Source of the DNA: Carposina sasakii
Lineage: Eukaryota > Arthropoda > Insecta > Lepidoptera > Carposinidae
Assembly: GCA_014607495.2 (NCBI GenBank)
Contig: CP053152.1
Span: 3,658,001 to 3,722,000 of the forward strand
Direction of reading: 5' to 3'
Length of the DNA: 64,000 nucleotides
A model generated the notes under the pieces. The model saw only the letters and a program-made list of their open reading frames with translations. It made no database searches and was not told the DNA's origin. The position numbers were made by a program, and so were the translations under genes. Below, piece after piece: positions 24,201 through 32,507 of the stretch (within the stretch, counting starts at the first letter, position 1; the number at the start of each line of letters is the position of its first letter).

Positions 24201-27200
24201 GCAGGTACAGCGGCGTCTTGAAGCTGCGCCCGCACGTGCCGCACGCCACCGGCCGCGCCTCGTGGATCAAGCGCACGTGCTGGCGCAGGTTGGACGCGTT
24301 GCTGTAGCGCCGGCCGCACTGCCCGCAGCGCACGCCCGCTGTCGACAAACTGCCATGCCACAACCGCGCGCGCCCGCCCCGCGATAGGCGACACGCTACT
24401 TGCAACCGGCTACTTGAACGACTTGACGCTTTCAGCTGGCTATTGACGGTCGTGATTACGCGTCACTTTGCATTTAAAGCTGTGGCGTAATTCCAAACTT
24501 TGACGAGTATGGAATCATCGCTCCAGAGTTGACGGCGCGCCATTTAGAGTGACGCCACAGTTTTACGGCCGGATTAACGCGCAAAAGTAACCGTCAATGA
24601 CCATCTTTCGTTTTGTTATTTACATTGTACAAGAATGGATTTTTAAATGTAAATTTTTAAAAGTAGAATGAAGGAAACAATTGAACAATTTACAACAGAT
24701 TGAAGGATCAGAAGGTGAGTGATGTTGCAAGTAGTGTGTCGAGGACCGGTAGCCGGGGCGGGCGGGGGCAGAGTGCGCGCGTCGCCCCGACATCCGCGCG
24801 CCGACCCGCCGCACGTAAGTAATACGCTCGCACTGAGGCCCGACCCTCAGCAACTAGATACGCTCGCGCTGAGGCCCGACCCTCAGTCTACACTAACGGA
24901 AGCTATCGAGGCTCGCCGGGGGCGCGGCTGTCCGAGTCGACGTGTGCATGTGATAATGAAGTGACAGTGACAACCAGACAACAAACTAGCTATATTTACC
25001 TTCAGAGTTCTCGTCCCGCAGCTCCGCGTTCATACTCGACATAAGATCGATGTTACCTGCGCAAAAGATTAATACAATTAGTTAAATAAGAACACTGATA
25101 GATTAAGTGCTGAGGGCAAAAGAACATAAACAATCTGGGAGTAGAACGTGAATTATAGGCCTTAAACATCGGCAAAACAACATACCTTGTAGTGCGGCAA
25201 ACGGGTTCGCCAGGGCATTGGTCTCGTTGTAGAACAGCGGCGGGAAGCCCGAGCGCTCCTCGTCGCTGGCTTCCTGCTCCATCATTTCCATTTTTGGTTC
25301 TAAAAGCTCGGTTGCATTAAAATCTTGACACTTGTCCACTCTCTCGGGATCGCCGGGATCCATTTGCGTGTCATTTTCTTCATTCTTCACTTCCGGCGCT
25401 TCGAGATCAGTTTTCACCCTCAAAGTGGGGTAATTGCAAGTTTCACTATATTCCTCATTATTAGGCCTCGTTTGACTAGAAGATTGAAAGGGAGCTTCTT
25501 CGCTGAGATTATTTCTGGCAACATCGGGAGAATTCCTCGCGGAGCGGCGACTGGATTTGTCCTGTTCTTCTGCGGAAGTGGACTCTACGTTTTGGCTTGC
25601 GGCTTTGGGGGAGGAGGTAGACTGAGACGGCTTCGCGCTGAGCAGGTTGCGCAGTTGGGAAGGGGGGGACTTTCTGTTTACTTTCTGCAAGAGAAACGTT
25701 AATCTCAAAACCAAACGTAAATTTTACAACGAACGTCATAACTTTAGGAACCGGATAGATAAGTGATTTAATGTCGCAGAATAGATGAACAAAGACGGAT
25801 AGGTTTTTGGTAAATAACGCCAGCAAAGCTGATCCAAAATGGTAATGGTAATCTGAAATGCGAAAGGTTTCAAGGGAAAAATACGACTGAAAACTACGTA
25901 AGTGGCCGTCGGAGACAGACCTTGTCATTGTGTTGCGAGCAGTCGGTCAGGCCGCGGATCTGCAGCGCGTCGGCCGTGCGCAGGAAGGCGCTGAGCTGCG
26001 CCTGCGCGATGTTCACCTGCCCCACGTACATGAACTGCAGCAGCGCGCGCACGTGCGCCGCCTCGCAGTCGCGCATGAAGATTATAGGGTGCGGACATGG
26101 GTTGTTCTGCAAGACATCGCTATGTTTAATCCTTACGTTAGTAAATGCGAAAGTAACTCTTTCTGTCCGGCTTTCACGCCAAAACCACTGAACCTACTGA
26201 AATGAAAGTCTACCTAAAAAGACTACCTGTATACCAATACAGGTAGTCTTTTTAGGTTGACTTTTTTACCCAGGAAAATATTTATATTCTGGTTAAATTC
26301 GCTATTTTGTTTTTTCCGCAGTCGACCGGACGGAGTCGCGAGCGTCCACTAGTCATCTATAAATGCAAGCTGATGGCCGCATATGATTTGCATTGCATAT
26401 GAAGTAGATACCGCTATTCTGCAGTTCTTGCTACCCCATTTTTGGGAATACAGCCGTGTTGTATATGAATATGTATGTCTGTATTATGTACTGAAACTAA
26501 TTTAATAAAACACTAACGTTATGAATAGAAAAGTTGATGGATGATTAGATTAAATATTTGTTAATTGCAAGTCACATTTACGTCAGTGGTGACACCCCCT
26601 GATTACGTAAAAGCAATAGCAAAGCCGAAGCAAAGCGATAGCGAAAATTGTACAATATTCGCATTAAAATGACAAAGTTCCTTTGAAATTTATTTTACGT
26701 AATAAGAATTTAATACGAAACAAGCAATCAGCGATTTTTGTACAATTTTCGCTATCGCTTGCTTTTGCTAGTTAGGTAATAAGGGGGAGGATCTGGGTAA
26801 AGTTTAGCACAGATACAGATTACAGACTGGAATAACAGACAAAAAATATTTAAGGCAAAAACGCTAATGGCAAAAACATGAAATTTGGAACTTGGCTTCC
26901 TTTTGCGATGAAGGGGCAAAATAGGGGTTCAAAGTTTGTATGGAAAAAGTTGTTTTCTTCTTACTTCAAGTTTTGAGGTTTTCATTAAATACCGTGTCAG
27001 TATTTTTCAAACATTTTGAAGGGTACTTAATAATAAAATTAATACTTATTAATAAAAAGGTTAACTAAGTTGCGCGAACGGAGTCACGGGCGAAAAACTA
27101 GTAAAATATAATTTCGGTTTCGATGTAGCGTATCACAATACTTAGTACCTATGTATTACATTCTCGGATCTGATTTTGCGACTGTAGTGGCATGTGATCG

Positions 27201-30200
27201 TAAAAATGATTGTCAGATTCGAGAGTCTGCAGAAGGGCCCGGTGGTGGCCTATGTGAGCAGATGAAATTTTGAACTTCCTAACAATACGTTTTATTATTA
27301 TAGCGAACACGTCTTTATACGAGTATACCTAACAATCCCTACCGTGCTACATCTCCTTAACAGGTTTAATCTCAGAAAACTGGCCACATGATAATGGAAT
27401 AACAGAAATACTCCATTTAGTGTGCGAAGTTCGAGAACATGATGAAATCAGGCCTACAAGTCAATGGGACTGGTTATAATGTTTGTGCTGCAATTAGGTT
27501 AATTGCTCTATAAGTGATGATAACATAAAGGGACTTTGATAATAAGTTATTAACAGAGAAGACATAGCAAGTTAAATCAATTCTCTATATGTATTAAGTT
27601 GAAATAGATATAAGTACCTATAGAGAACAGACATAAGTATACTTGAATTACATAGCTTATTGTTCTAACCTAGATCTTACACATACATTATTATTATGTA
27701 CTAGCGGACGCCCGCGACTCCGTCCGCGTGGACTAGAGAAGAATCGAAATGTCGAAATTATCCGGAATAAAAACCTTTTCCCGGGATAAAAATTAGCCTG
27801 TATGTGAAGTGGGACCTGTCACAATATATTCCTGAAAACTGCATCGAAATCGGTCCAGCCGTTTCTGAGATTAGCGCGCACGAACAGAAAATCTCAGTTT
27901 TCAGGAATATATTGTGACAGGTCCCACTTAACATATAGGCTACTTTTTATCCCGGGAAAATGTTTTTATCCCGGATAAATTCGGCATTTTGTTTTTTCTG
28001 CAGTCCACGTGGACAGGGTCTCGGGAGTCCACTAGTAATTAATATAATCAGATAAGATAAACGTTATGCTAACTCGTTTGTAATGCGAACGGCTAAGGAG
28101 TGGAATGCACTTCCTGCCGATGTATTTCCCGAGCACTACAACATTGGTCTCTTCAAAGCTAGAGTGAATAGACTCTTGCTTAACATCAGGCACGATGGCG
28201 GTCAAATGTTTGCCTAGCTAATTGTAAAAAAAAGATAAGATTAGGTAAATGAACTTGATGGTTTAAATTAAACACCAAATGTTAATATCATCCAGGTACT
28301 ATTAAGAAATGAATCATAAATACATAATAGAATGCCAAAAACTTCTTAAATTAATGGATTCATGGATCTTTAATGTCTTGATGTATTATTTGAATTAAAT
28401 TAAAATTACAAAGAGAAATATATCATGTATAGCCTCTAAATGCTGTAATCAATGGGTATACCAATCAAAACTAAAGAGGAATGTTGCTGCATAATGACAA
28501 ATAATTGAAATATGACACATATTTTATGCTGAAATAATGATCTCCGACCGTATTTTGGTCAAGGAGACCAATCTCTACAGAGATTGGCCAGGTACGCAGA
28601 AGATATTATAGTGCACAAGTGTGTGTGCAAACACAGATGCACTCTCTATTCCGTTACTCTCATAGTCCGATGGGATGGAAAGCCAACTCTACTGGAGAGA
28701 GATCAGGCACAGGACCAACGGTTTTACGTGCTTTCCGAGGCATAAGTTAAGTGACAATTTTGCAACATTAAAATCTGTACATGAAATAAATTCATTGGTA
28801 CAGGCCCGTGACTGAGATCGAACTGACGCCTCCCGCTTGGAAGGTGCATGTCTTAACCACTGGGCTATCACCAAATGCTGAAATACCTACTATACTAAAG
28901 GTGACAAGAAATATGAAATATTTAGGTCTATAGATGATCGGTTGGTCAAATAAGTCATCAGTGGGATCACCAGGGTACATAAGGGTACTTTTATACCAGA
29001 AATCTAGCTCTCCCCTGTTTAATTTCATTTTGCATATTTTTCTGACTGCTTTAGCTCTTAATTTTATGATATACTAGCGGAAGCCCGCCTCTCCGCCCGC
29101 GTGGTCTGCTGATAAACAATGTCTAAATTTTCCATAACAAAAATGTTTTTCCGGGATAAAAAGTTGCCTTTTCTCAGGCTCTAGACTACCTGTTGAACCA
29201 ATGTTTAATAAGTACAAGTAGTTTTGGTTTGAAAGCCGGACAGATAAACAGTTATTTTTGCATTTATTATAATATTAGTAGGAATATTTCGTGGATTGTT
29301 TATTTATTTCAGCATAACATACAACTACAATTATATACTGAAATTATATGCTTATTGCCAAAGAGGTTTCAGCACAGATACCTTACCTAGCACAGATTTT
29401 TACTGTATGAGGATGGCAAATGAATAACTTTAAATAAGTACAAAACATTTTAAACAAACATAACACCTTATTTTTTCTATTCGTATATGATGAACATCAC
29501 ACTATCTATATTTATATATGAAAGATAAGTAAAAAAGAAGCACTGGGCGAGTTAACTTGTTATTAAAGAGATAAGGAGTGATTATAAAATACTACTGGTT
29601 ATAGGATAATCCCATAATAATAAAATCATAATGTATGAAATTAATAAATAGCCGAAATAATTGTCAGTAAATAAAATAAATAACTACCTAGCTGCTTCAT
29701 CCACATGGACTACAAAAAAGATGTATAGTTTGTTAGTTCAAATAGAATAAAAAGTAACCTATATATTCTTGGGATATCCATCAATCCCTACAACATTTCA
29801 TCCTGATCCCTCCAGCATTTTAAATGTGAAAACAGAACATCAAACATATCAAATTACATATAGCAAAACTGAGGAGTGATTAGTGTAAGGATTATCAGTA
29901 ATCTAAAAGTAATGATTGATGCCTTGTATTTCAGAAAACTCACTAATCACAGTTTCTGTAATTGTAGGTGTACTTTCACACTTTGTATGGTTCTGTATCA
30001 CCCTTTTATAAAACCAAGCATAATTCACAGTAGAAAACATGTAAGAGGTTACAAATATATGTTATCTGTCCGTAATAGTACACTTAAATTTTTGATAAAA
30101 TAGATTTAATATTGACTAATCTAAAATAATAAACTGTACAAAGATTATTTAACACCTAACTATCACATTCCTTTTGCTGCATGTGAATCTTATGAAAGTG

Positions 30201-30914
30201 CCAACAGTGAAATAATTGACTGCATTTTAAATTAAGATTTCCATACTTTTTATGCCATACTGCCTACTGGTAATTAATTAAAGTGCATTCCACAGTTATA
30301 ACACCAGAAGAATGGTAAATTTTAACTACTGGCAGTGAATAGTCTTATGAAAGTGTTTAATATCTTTATATCTGAACCGGGTCCCAGGCTATAAAAAAAA
30401 ATACATAGATGCATATTTTGTTATTCATACACAGGACAACCTAAATGCATTGGAAATGTACTGGATACAATATAGGAATTCATTATCTACATTCAAACCA
30501 TACATGTAATTTATAGGTTCAATGGTAATGAATTAATTAGAAATTGTGAAACAGCATTATAAAGTAGGCACAAATAAATGAAATCACGAGTACTTAACCG
30601 GAACGCGAGACATGGCATTTGTAAGTAGATCAAGTGTTTTATACATAACAACTTTCACTAGAGTCATTGTAATGGTGACACATCAAAGTGTAGGGAGTAA
30701 AAGACTAACTTACTTTAAATAATTCCTTGAAATACGGACTACATGCCGAGAGAACCACTTTGTGGGCCTCAAGCCTGTGCCCCTCGCATGCCAGGGTGAC
30801 ATCAACGAAGTCCTCATCATCGCGTAGTGCCTCGAATTGAGAAGTTATATTTGCTTGAAAGTTGTTCCATCTTAAACAAAATTGCTGGTCGCCACCCAGT
30901 TCTGCGCCTTCCAT
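9132..30914 (-). CDS. BTB/POZ transcription factor with alternative zinc-finger or BEN ending
   Basis: The shared 5' exons are 30714-30914, 25921-26106, 25684-25186 and 25056-25000. The BTB domain (residues about 8-124) begins [19 protein letters not shown] and contains [20 protein letters not shown] and [16 protein letters not shown], then [20 protein letters not shown] and [16 protein letters not shown]. This is the insect TTK/broad-type BTB. Exon 3 (166 codons) is a Ser/Glu-rich linker with no known domain. Exon 4 ends in phase 1. Two downstream routes also start in phase 1: a C2H2 exon (total 1140 bases, 379 residues) or three BEN exons (1557 bases, 518 residues). Both sums are exact multiples of three. 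It is closest in style to broad and related paralogues, but I cannot assign the orthologue. It should be a nuclear DNA-binding regulator. Confidence 0.85.
9515..9710 (+). repeat. Clustered retroelement 3'-tail repeats (cagtggac...ctgaaatgatgatg)
   Basis: Four degenerate copies of the motif gcagtggac-gtctta-ggctgaaa-gatgaatgatg occur at about 9547, 9585, 9626 and 9670. The first is preceded by gaggtcattgggggagccct. This resembles the common tail of lepidopteran non-LTR elements. Related inverted pieces lie at 56665 and 57015. Confidence 0.55.
10280..10540 (-). mobile_element. Penelope-like element, 3' fragment
   Basis: Aligns by eye with the 3' non-coding part of the large Penelope dimer at 15441-17505. 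Shared blocks are ggcgtcactattcggaagtt, ccaccgggccctataccctc, gaccctcggatctg and acatatgtttcgccaacacc. No coding part remains. Confidence 0.75.
10930..11225. mobile_element. Foldback MITE, same family as 55349-55650
   Basis: Shares atcacgaccatttttttcta, tggaagcacccctg, ttttgtaggtacatttgt and aatacattgcttgc with the 55349 copy, and has matching inverted ends (tattccttgtaccatcacga; tatcgtatcgttacacataa). No coding capacity. Confidence 0.6.
11222..11590 (-). mobile_element. tRNA-derived SINE (copy 1 of the 28540 family)
   Basis: Nearly collinear with 28540-28875: ctccgaccgtatttcggcca, tctctacggagattagccag, atagtccgatgggacggaaa, gagagagatcaggcggagga, ttgcaacattaaaat and tggtacaggcccgtgactgg. The minus strand carries a box-B-like GTTCGATCCCAG. 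The tRNA head of this copy is interrupted by an acaacgttgtcttttacacc segment, so it is probably dead. Confidence 0.65.
11835..12240. repeat. Dispersed lepidopteran repeat, unclassified
   Basis: A T-run is followed by aaataggcttacgcttgacc, gcgcctgatggtaagcaccg, tagcagtctaagatggagcg and a block with repeated ggtctcg-poor text to about 12240. I recognise the style from many lepidopteran genomes. It may be a decayed non-LTR element. A 108-codon minus frame inside it looks incidental. Confidence 0.4.
13320..13500 (+). repeat. Family B retroelement tail (diverged)
   Basis: Begins cggccgcccacgacttcgtc and ends aatcggaccagtagtccctg then agatcagcgcgttcaaacaa acaaacc, the usual plan of the cggacgcccgcgactccgtc family. 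Better copies are at 27700-28035 and 54360-54590. Confidence 0.6.
14230..14400 (+). repeat. Family E repeat (gccgctgtctgactgtcccc)
   Basis: Contains gtcgtgccgctgtctgactg, ggattttgatgcggtttttt and aatagatagagtgattcaag, then cgacccaccccggcttcgta-like text. Other copies are at 32020-32200, 39960-40115 and, inverted, 56800-56960. Confidence 0.65.
14457..14779 (-). CDS. BEN domain exon of the BTB gene
   Basis: The acceptor cacattccag and donor GCTAG/gtgagt bound 323 bases, phase 0 in and phase 2 out. The product reads [20 protein letters not shown], then [47 protein letters not shown] and [18 protein letters not shown]. This follows the BEN domain plan: helix, LA..LFS..ELA..SVTG, LD...V.AL..YV...FP, and the closing RIKQVL..KCKE. 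BEN domains bind DNA and recruit repressors. BTB plus BEN is known from vertebrate NACC1/NACC2; in an insect TTK-type BTB gene it is unusual in my experience. The domain call is strong in plan but made from memory. Confidence 0.72.
16057..16518 (-). CDS. Penelope GIY-YIG endonuclease domain (left arm)
   Basis: C-terminal endonuclease of a Penelope-like retroelement. The GIY-YIG signature reads [20 protein letters not shown] (SVYIGQTGR as the YIG half), preceded by the family's Cys pair CPDC. Then come [15 protein letters not shown] and [15 protein letters not shown]. The reverse transcriptase domain is absent because of 5' truncation, so the reading begins without a proper start. It is identical to the right-arm protein from [12 protein letters not shown] to the C-terminal SVARINK. 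Confidence 0.85.
   Translation of the reverse strand: MFILCKMIAKSLKKQNILVAFKTFNSLNRLINTKQILPIDKKSGVYSLHCPDCNSVYIGQTGRNFKIRYQEHLAAYRNNFPEKSHFAKHLLVSNHKIPDDHSFVSLYTCEKGIRLSILEQLEILKAKYSGVNLLNEQVEFSSPLLNSVARINK
16525..16935 (+). CDS. Penelope GIY-YIG endonuclease domain (right arm)
   Basis: Mirror copy of the left-arm open frame, 136 codons ending in TAA, with the same CPDC pair, YIGQTGR motif and C-terminus. It starts inside the element, so it is a 5'-truncated fragment and is unlikely to be translated alone. Confidence 0.85.
   Translation: MVAFKTFNSLNRLINTKQILPIDKKSGVYSLHCPDCNSVYIGQTGRNFKIRYQEHLAAYRNNFPEKSHFAKHLLVSNHKIPDDHSFVSLYTCEKGIRLSILEQLEILKAKYSGVNLLNEQVEFSSPLLNSVARINK
17928..18052 (-). 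CDS. First exon of the BEN-specific tail
   Basis: The acceptor gtgatacag and donor CTT/gtaagt bound 125 bases, phase 1 in and phase 0 out, which fits both the shared exon 4 and the BEN exon. The product is [20 protein letters not shown] then [22 protein letters not shown]: basic, with no known domain. Codons are GC-rich compared with the intron around it. Confidence 0.7.
18236..18415. mobile_element. Small MITE with gtgag...ttcgaa ends
   Basis: The left gatgagtgagagttcgaaat and the right aacgagttcgaattgaaaag then actcact are inverted. A nested inverted pair, gaccaaccaatcac and gtgattggtcg, lies inside. Similar pieces (gcgaacgagttc, tgattggttgg) occur in the duplicated block at 57524-58645. 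Confidence 0.5.
18427..18755. mobile_element. GC-rich MITE (ggctcg family)
   Basis: The left end tagccgcatccacaccagcc mirrors the right end, which reads on the minus strand as tagccgcgtccagaccgacc. The interior is rich in gagcc/ggctcg words and holds open frames on both strands because of base composition. No transposase. Confidence 0.55.
19899..20031 (+). other. Orphan open frame with a plausible acceptor
   Basis: tttaattccag at 19879-19889 is followed by a frame ending in TAG at 20029-20031 that reads [20 protein letters not shown] then [25 protein letters not shown]. The peptide is amphipathic and Lys/Glu-rich, unlike the low-quality frames nearby, but I recognise no family and no upstream exon. 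It could be a fossil of a transposon or nested gene. Confidence 0.2.
22347..22449. repeat. Foldback: 14-bp perfect inverted repeat with an inner pair
   Basis: attcatctctgtca at 22347-22360 is the exact complement of tgacagagatgaat at 22436-22449. Inside, caaaatattgccgtc faces gacgacaatatctttg, and ctgtcacgagcgtgac is a further dyad. It is a tiny MITE relic or a structured RNA element. Confidence 0.6.
23841..23961 (+). repeat. Family A repeat, diverged copy
   Basis: ttatatctcgaaggaaaggc then aagggaaagtaaccca and gtctttagaagaatgatttc, followed by acgatggatgatag. It is preceded by a GC-rich 23755-23830 stretch with two CCAAT-type words (cattggttcc, gtccaatggg). Confidence 0.6.
24142..24338 (-). 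CDS. C2H2 zinc-finger terminal exon of the BTB gene
   Basis: The acceptor gtttgtcgacag opens in phase 1 after shared exon 4, and the frame ends in TAG at 24142-24144. It encodes AGVR and then two C2H2 fingers: [22 protein letters not shown], and after the linker EARPVA a second, [22 protein letters not shown]. The tail is Pro-rich ([11 protein letters not shown]). The paired fingers follow the plan of tramtrack and broad isoforms and should bind DNA. The exon is very GC-rich. The isoform totals 379 residues. Confidence 0.85.
24437..24602. mobile_element. MITE with attgacggt ends
   Basis: The left attgacggtcgtgattacgc then gtcac...gctgtggcg mirrors the right, which reads on the minus strand as cattgacggttacttttgcg then cgttaatcc...ctgtggcgtcac. 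About 165 bases, foldback, with no coding frame. It lies in the intron just upstream of the zinc-finger exon. Confidence 0.6.
24725..24955. other. GC-rich intronic block with a 35-bp duplication
   Basis: atacgctcgcactgaggccc gaccctcag occurs twice (about 24821 and 24859, one base different). The block is CpG-rich. A plus-strand donor-like cgcacgtaagtaat sits at 24799. I cannot tell whether it is an exon, an enhancer or a relic. Confidence 0.3.
26206..26262. repeat. 27-bp stem-loop, nearly perfect
   Basis: aagtctacctaaaaagacta cctgtat is followed by a two- to four-base loop and atacaggtagtctttttagg ttgactt; only one position differs. The sequence on both sides belongs to retroelement tails, so the hairpin marks a head-to-head junction of two copies. 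Confidence 0.75.
26265..26345 (-). repeat. Family B retroelement tail
   Basis: aaattcgctattttgttttt tccgcagtcgaccggacgga then gtcgcgagcgtccactagt is the minus-strand form of the actagcggacg...ccgcgtgg head. It joins the hairpin on its left. Confidence 0.65.
26585..26795. mobile_element. MITE, aagcgatagcgaaaattgta foldback
   Basis: aagcaaagcgatagcgaaaa ttgtacaa on the left faces ttgtacaattttcgctatcg cttgctttt on the right. The outer ends are ccccctgattacgtaa and, inverted, cccccttattacctaa. A related end occurs at 56040-56102. Confidence 0.7.
27165..27290 (+). mobile_element. Penelope-like element, 3' fragment
   Basis: tctcggatctgattttgcga, agggcccggtggtggcctat and gaacttcctaacaatac line up with the 3' part of the dimer at 15441-17505, in plus orientation. 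More diverged than the copy at 10280. Confidence 0.6.
27700..28035. mobile_element. Inverted pair of family B retroelement tails
   Basis: The left copy (plus) is ctagcggacgcccgcgactc cgtccgcgtgg through acctgtcacaatatattcct to gagattagcgcgcacg. The right copy (minus) is ttttcaggaatatattgtga caggtcccact through tttatcccggataaattcgg to cagtccacgtggac and ccactagta. The two meet at about 27895. Palindromic arrangement, differently truncated. Confidence 0.75.
28083..28217 (+). pseudogene. C-terminal relic of a non-LTR retrotransposon polyprotein
   Basis: A 44-codon frame reads [20 protein letters not shown] then [20 protein letters not shown] and ends in TAG. The pattern TA..WN.LP..VFP..YN...FK.RVN is the familiar C-terminus of jockey-like lepidopteran LINE reverse transcriptases. 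All upstream domains are missing. Confidence 0.65.
28540..28875 (-). mobile_element. tRNA-derived SINE with intact head
   Basis: Read on the minus strand it begins GGTGATAGCCCAGTGGTTAA GACATGCACC and contains GGCGTCAGTTCGATCTCAGT. These match RNA polymerase III box A (TAGCCCAGTGG) and box B (GTTCGATCTC). The body is shared with 11222-11590 and ends near the cattatttcagcat tail side. The tRNA-like head is at the high-coordinate end. Confidence 0.8.
29072..29290 (+). repeat. Family B retroelement tail with 3' end
   Basis: tactagcggaagcccgcctc tccgcccgcgtgg, then tttttccgggataaaaagtt gcc, ending with gaaagccggacagataaaca gttatttttgcatttataat-like text, the typical 3' end of this family. Confidence 0.65.
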
Positions 30915-31349
30915 TACTTATAGACATAACTTTATATCCCTGCTCATTTAATTGGTTGATAAGAATAGGTTTTGTTGAAAATAAATATATCACAGTAACT
31001 TGCAATTTCAGTCGCCGTCTAGCCGAAAATCTTGAAAGAAAACAATCAATAAAATCTCGTACCAATATAAGAAAAATAAAACTTTTTAATTTGTCATTTG
31101 CCAGAGTACATTCACTTTAACGATCCGTTTCACTCATATTATGTACACGTGGACATTATTATGATTTGCAGCCTTAATTTTTTTTTAAATCTATATATGA
31201 CAATAAAGAGAGAATAAAATAATGGTTTATTTAACTGCAAAAGACATTTACACAATAATTAGATTAGAAAAACCGAGAAAATCTCTGTTTCCTTTTATTT
31301 ATCTTCTCTCTGAACGCATCCAATCAATTTCCGGTTTCCGGCAATGAAA

Positions 31350-31480
31350 GGTTTTTTAAGTATATTCCAAAGAAATGGCAATAGAAACTATGTCCATACA
31401 GCCATTGTGTTTAATAAAATGATTTCTGTATTTGTGATGTGATAAAGATGACGAATGAAAACATCTGAAAAACCTTTAAA
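31350..31480 (+). repeat. Family A repeat, diverged copy upstream of the BTB gene
   Basis: ggttttttaagtatattcca aagaaatggcaat, then gaaactatgtccatacagcc attgtgtttaataaaatgat. It lies 436 bases upstream of the BTB ATG with the T-rich end facing it. Confidence 0.55.
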
Positions 31481-31624
31481 AAACTTACGTGTGATAAAGC
31501 AAATTGTAATCCAACCTAAGTAGGTATGCATAATAAAATAATTGTTCATATTGTCAATTGTTCAAACATCATGCACATATTCTTTTAATCACATTATACA
31601 CCAATTATTACACCATTACTACAT

Positions 31625-32010
31625 AGCAGGGATGTTGCGAATATTCGCATCCGCATATGCGGAACATCCGCATCGATTTTGACATCCGTATCTGCATCCA
31701 CATCCGTATAAATCGATGCGGAGCTAATGCGGATGTGTAGCAGGTCGCGACAAGAAAGAATGGGGTGGGCCCGGCGAGTGTCGACCGCATGTGTTGATTG
31801 ACCAATAGGAAAGCAATAATTTTGATTTGTACTTCGGTAAATCGGTGACGGTGACGCGGTTCGCTATTGTTTTGTTGTGACAACTGACAAGATCTGACGC
31901 GCACGTTTGTTTGCACTCAAGTTATTTATACAGATCTGCATCCGCATCCGCGGATGTGAGCCTCTTAAAATCCGCATTCGCGGATGTGGAAAAAAGTGCA
32001 TCCGCAACAT
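31625..32010. mobile_element. hAT-like MITE (cagggatgttgcg end, gcatccgc repeats)
   Basis: The left end cagggatgttgcgaatattc gcatccgc resembles hAT termini that begin CAGGG. Both subterminal zones carry many gcatccgc/gcggatg words. The right end (gtgcatccgcaacatagtat) is decayed. The 390-base interior has no transposase. Confidence 0.6.
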
Positions 32011-32019
32011 AGTATAAAA

Positions 32020-32200
32020 TTATAAAGTCGTCCCGCTGTTTGTCAGTCTCTATGTATGCTTAGATCTTTAAACGCAACGGATGCATTTAATTTTAAATAG
32101 AAACAGTAATTCAAGAGGAAGGTTTATATGTATTACTCGGGATCTGCTAAGGCTTGGCACTGGTGCACAGGACAAGTTCACGGGGCCACTAGTAACAAAT
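32020..32200 (+). repeat. Family E repeat
   Basis: aaagtcgtcccgctgtttgt cagtctctatgtatgcttag atctttaaacgcaacggatg, then aatagaaacagtaattcaag aggaaggtt. Same plan as the copies at 14230 and 39960. Confidence 0.6.
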
Positions 32201-32507
32201 TAATAAATATGTATTATCTTTCAGAAATCAACACTTTACAGACAAGCCATTCACTAATAAATTCCTATTTCAACTAAAAATTGCAGTTTTTTTTTACAAA
32301 CAAAAAAATATACCTAACACTTGGAAACTAATTTTTCATTTCAAGTCGCTGTAAGTCTATGTAAGTGGTTATAATTTCTCATTGTATTGGTCTACTGTGA
32401 AATGGTACTGAATAAAAAGACAATTTCTTAAACTCAGAATGTACATATAGGTAAATAAATAATGAACCTATCTCATAAATCTTAATACAGTTGTAACTTT
32501 AATAAAT

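Larger units (their letters stand above)
26107..30713 (-). other. Intron splitting the BTB domain, rich in retroelements
   Basis: 4.6 kb. It holds a hairpin and retro tail (26206-26345), a MITE (26585-26795), a Penelope fragment (27165-27290), an inverted pair of family B tails (27700-28035), a LINE coding relic (28083-28217), a SINE (28540-28875) and another family B copy (29072-29290). The stretch 29300-30713 is AT-rich with nothing identified. Confidence 0.7.
30915..32507. other. Intergenic region, BTB 5' flank to SBDS 3' end
   Basis: Contains the BTB 5' UTR and promoter (position unknown), a diverged family A repeat (31350-31480), a hAT-like MITE (31625-32010) and a family E copy (32020-32200). 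No other gene seen. Confidence 0.6.
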
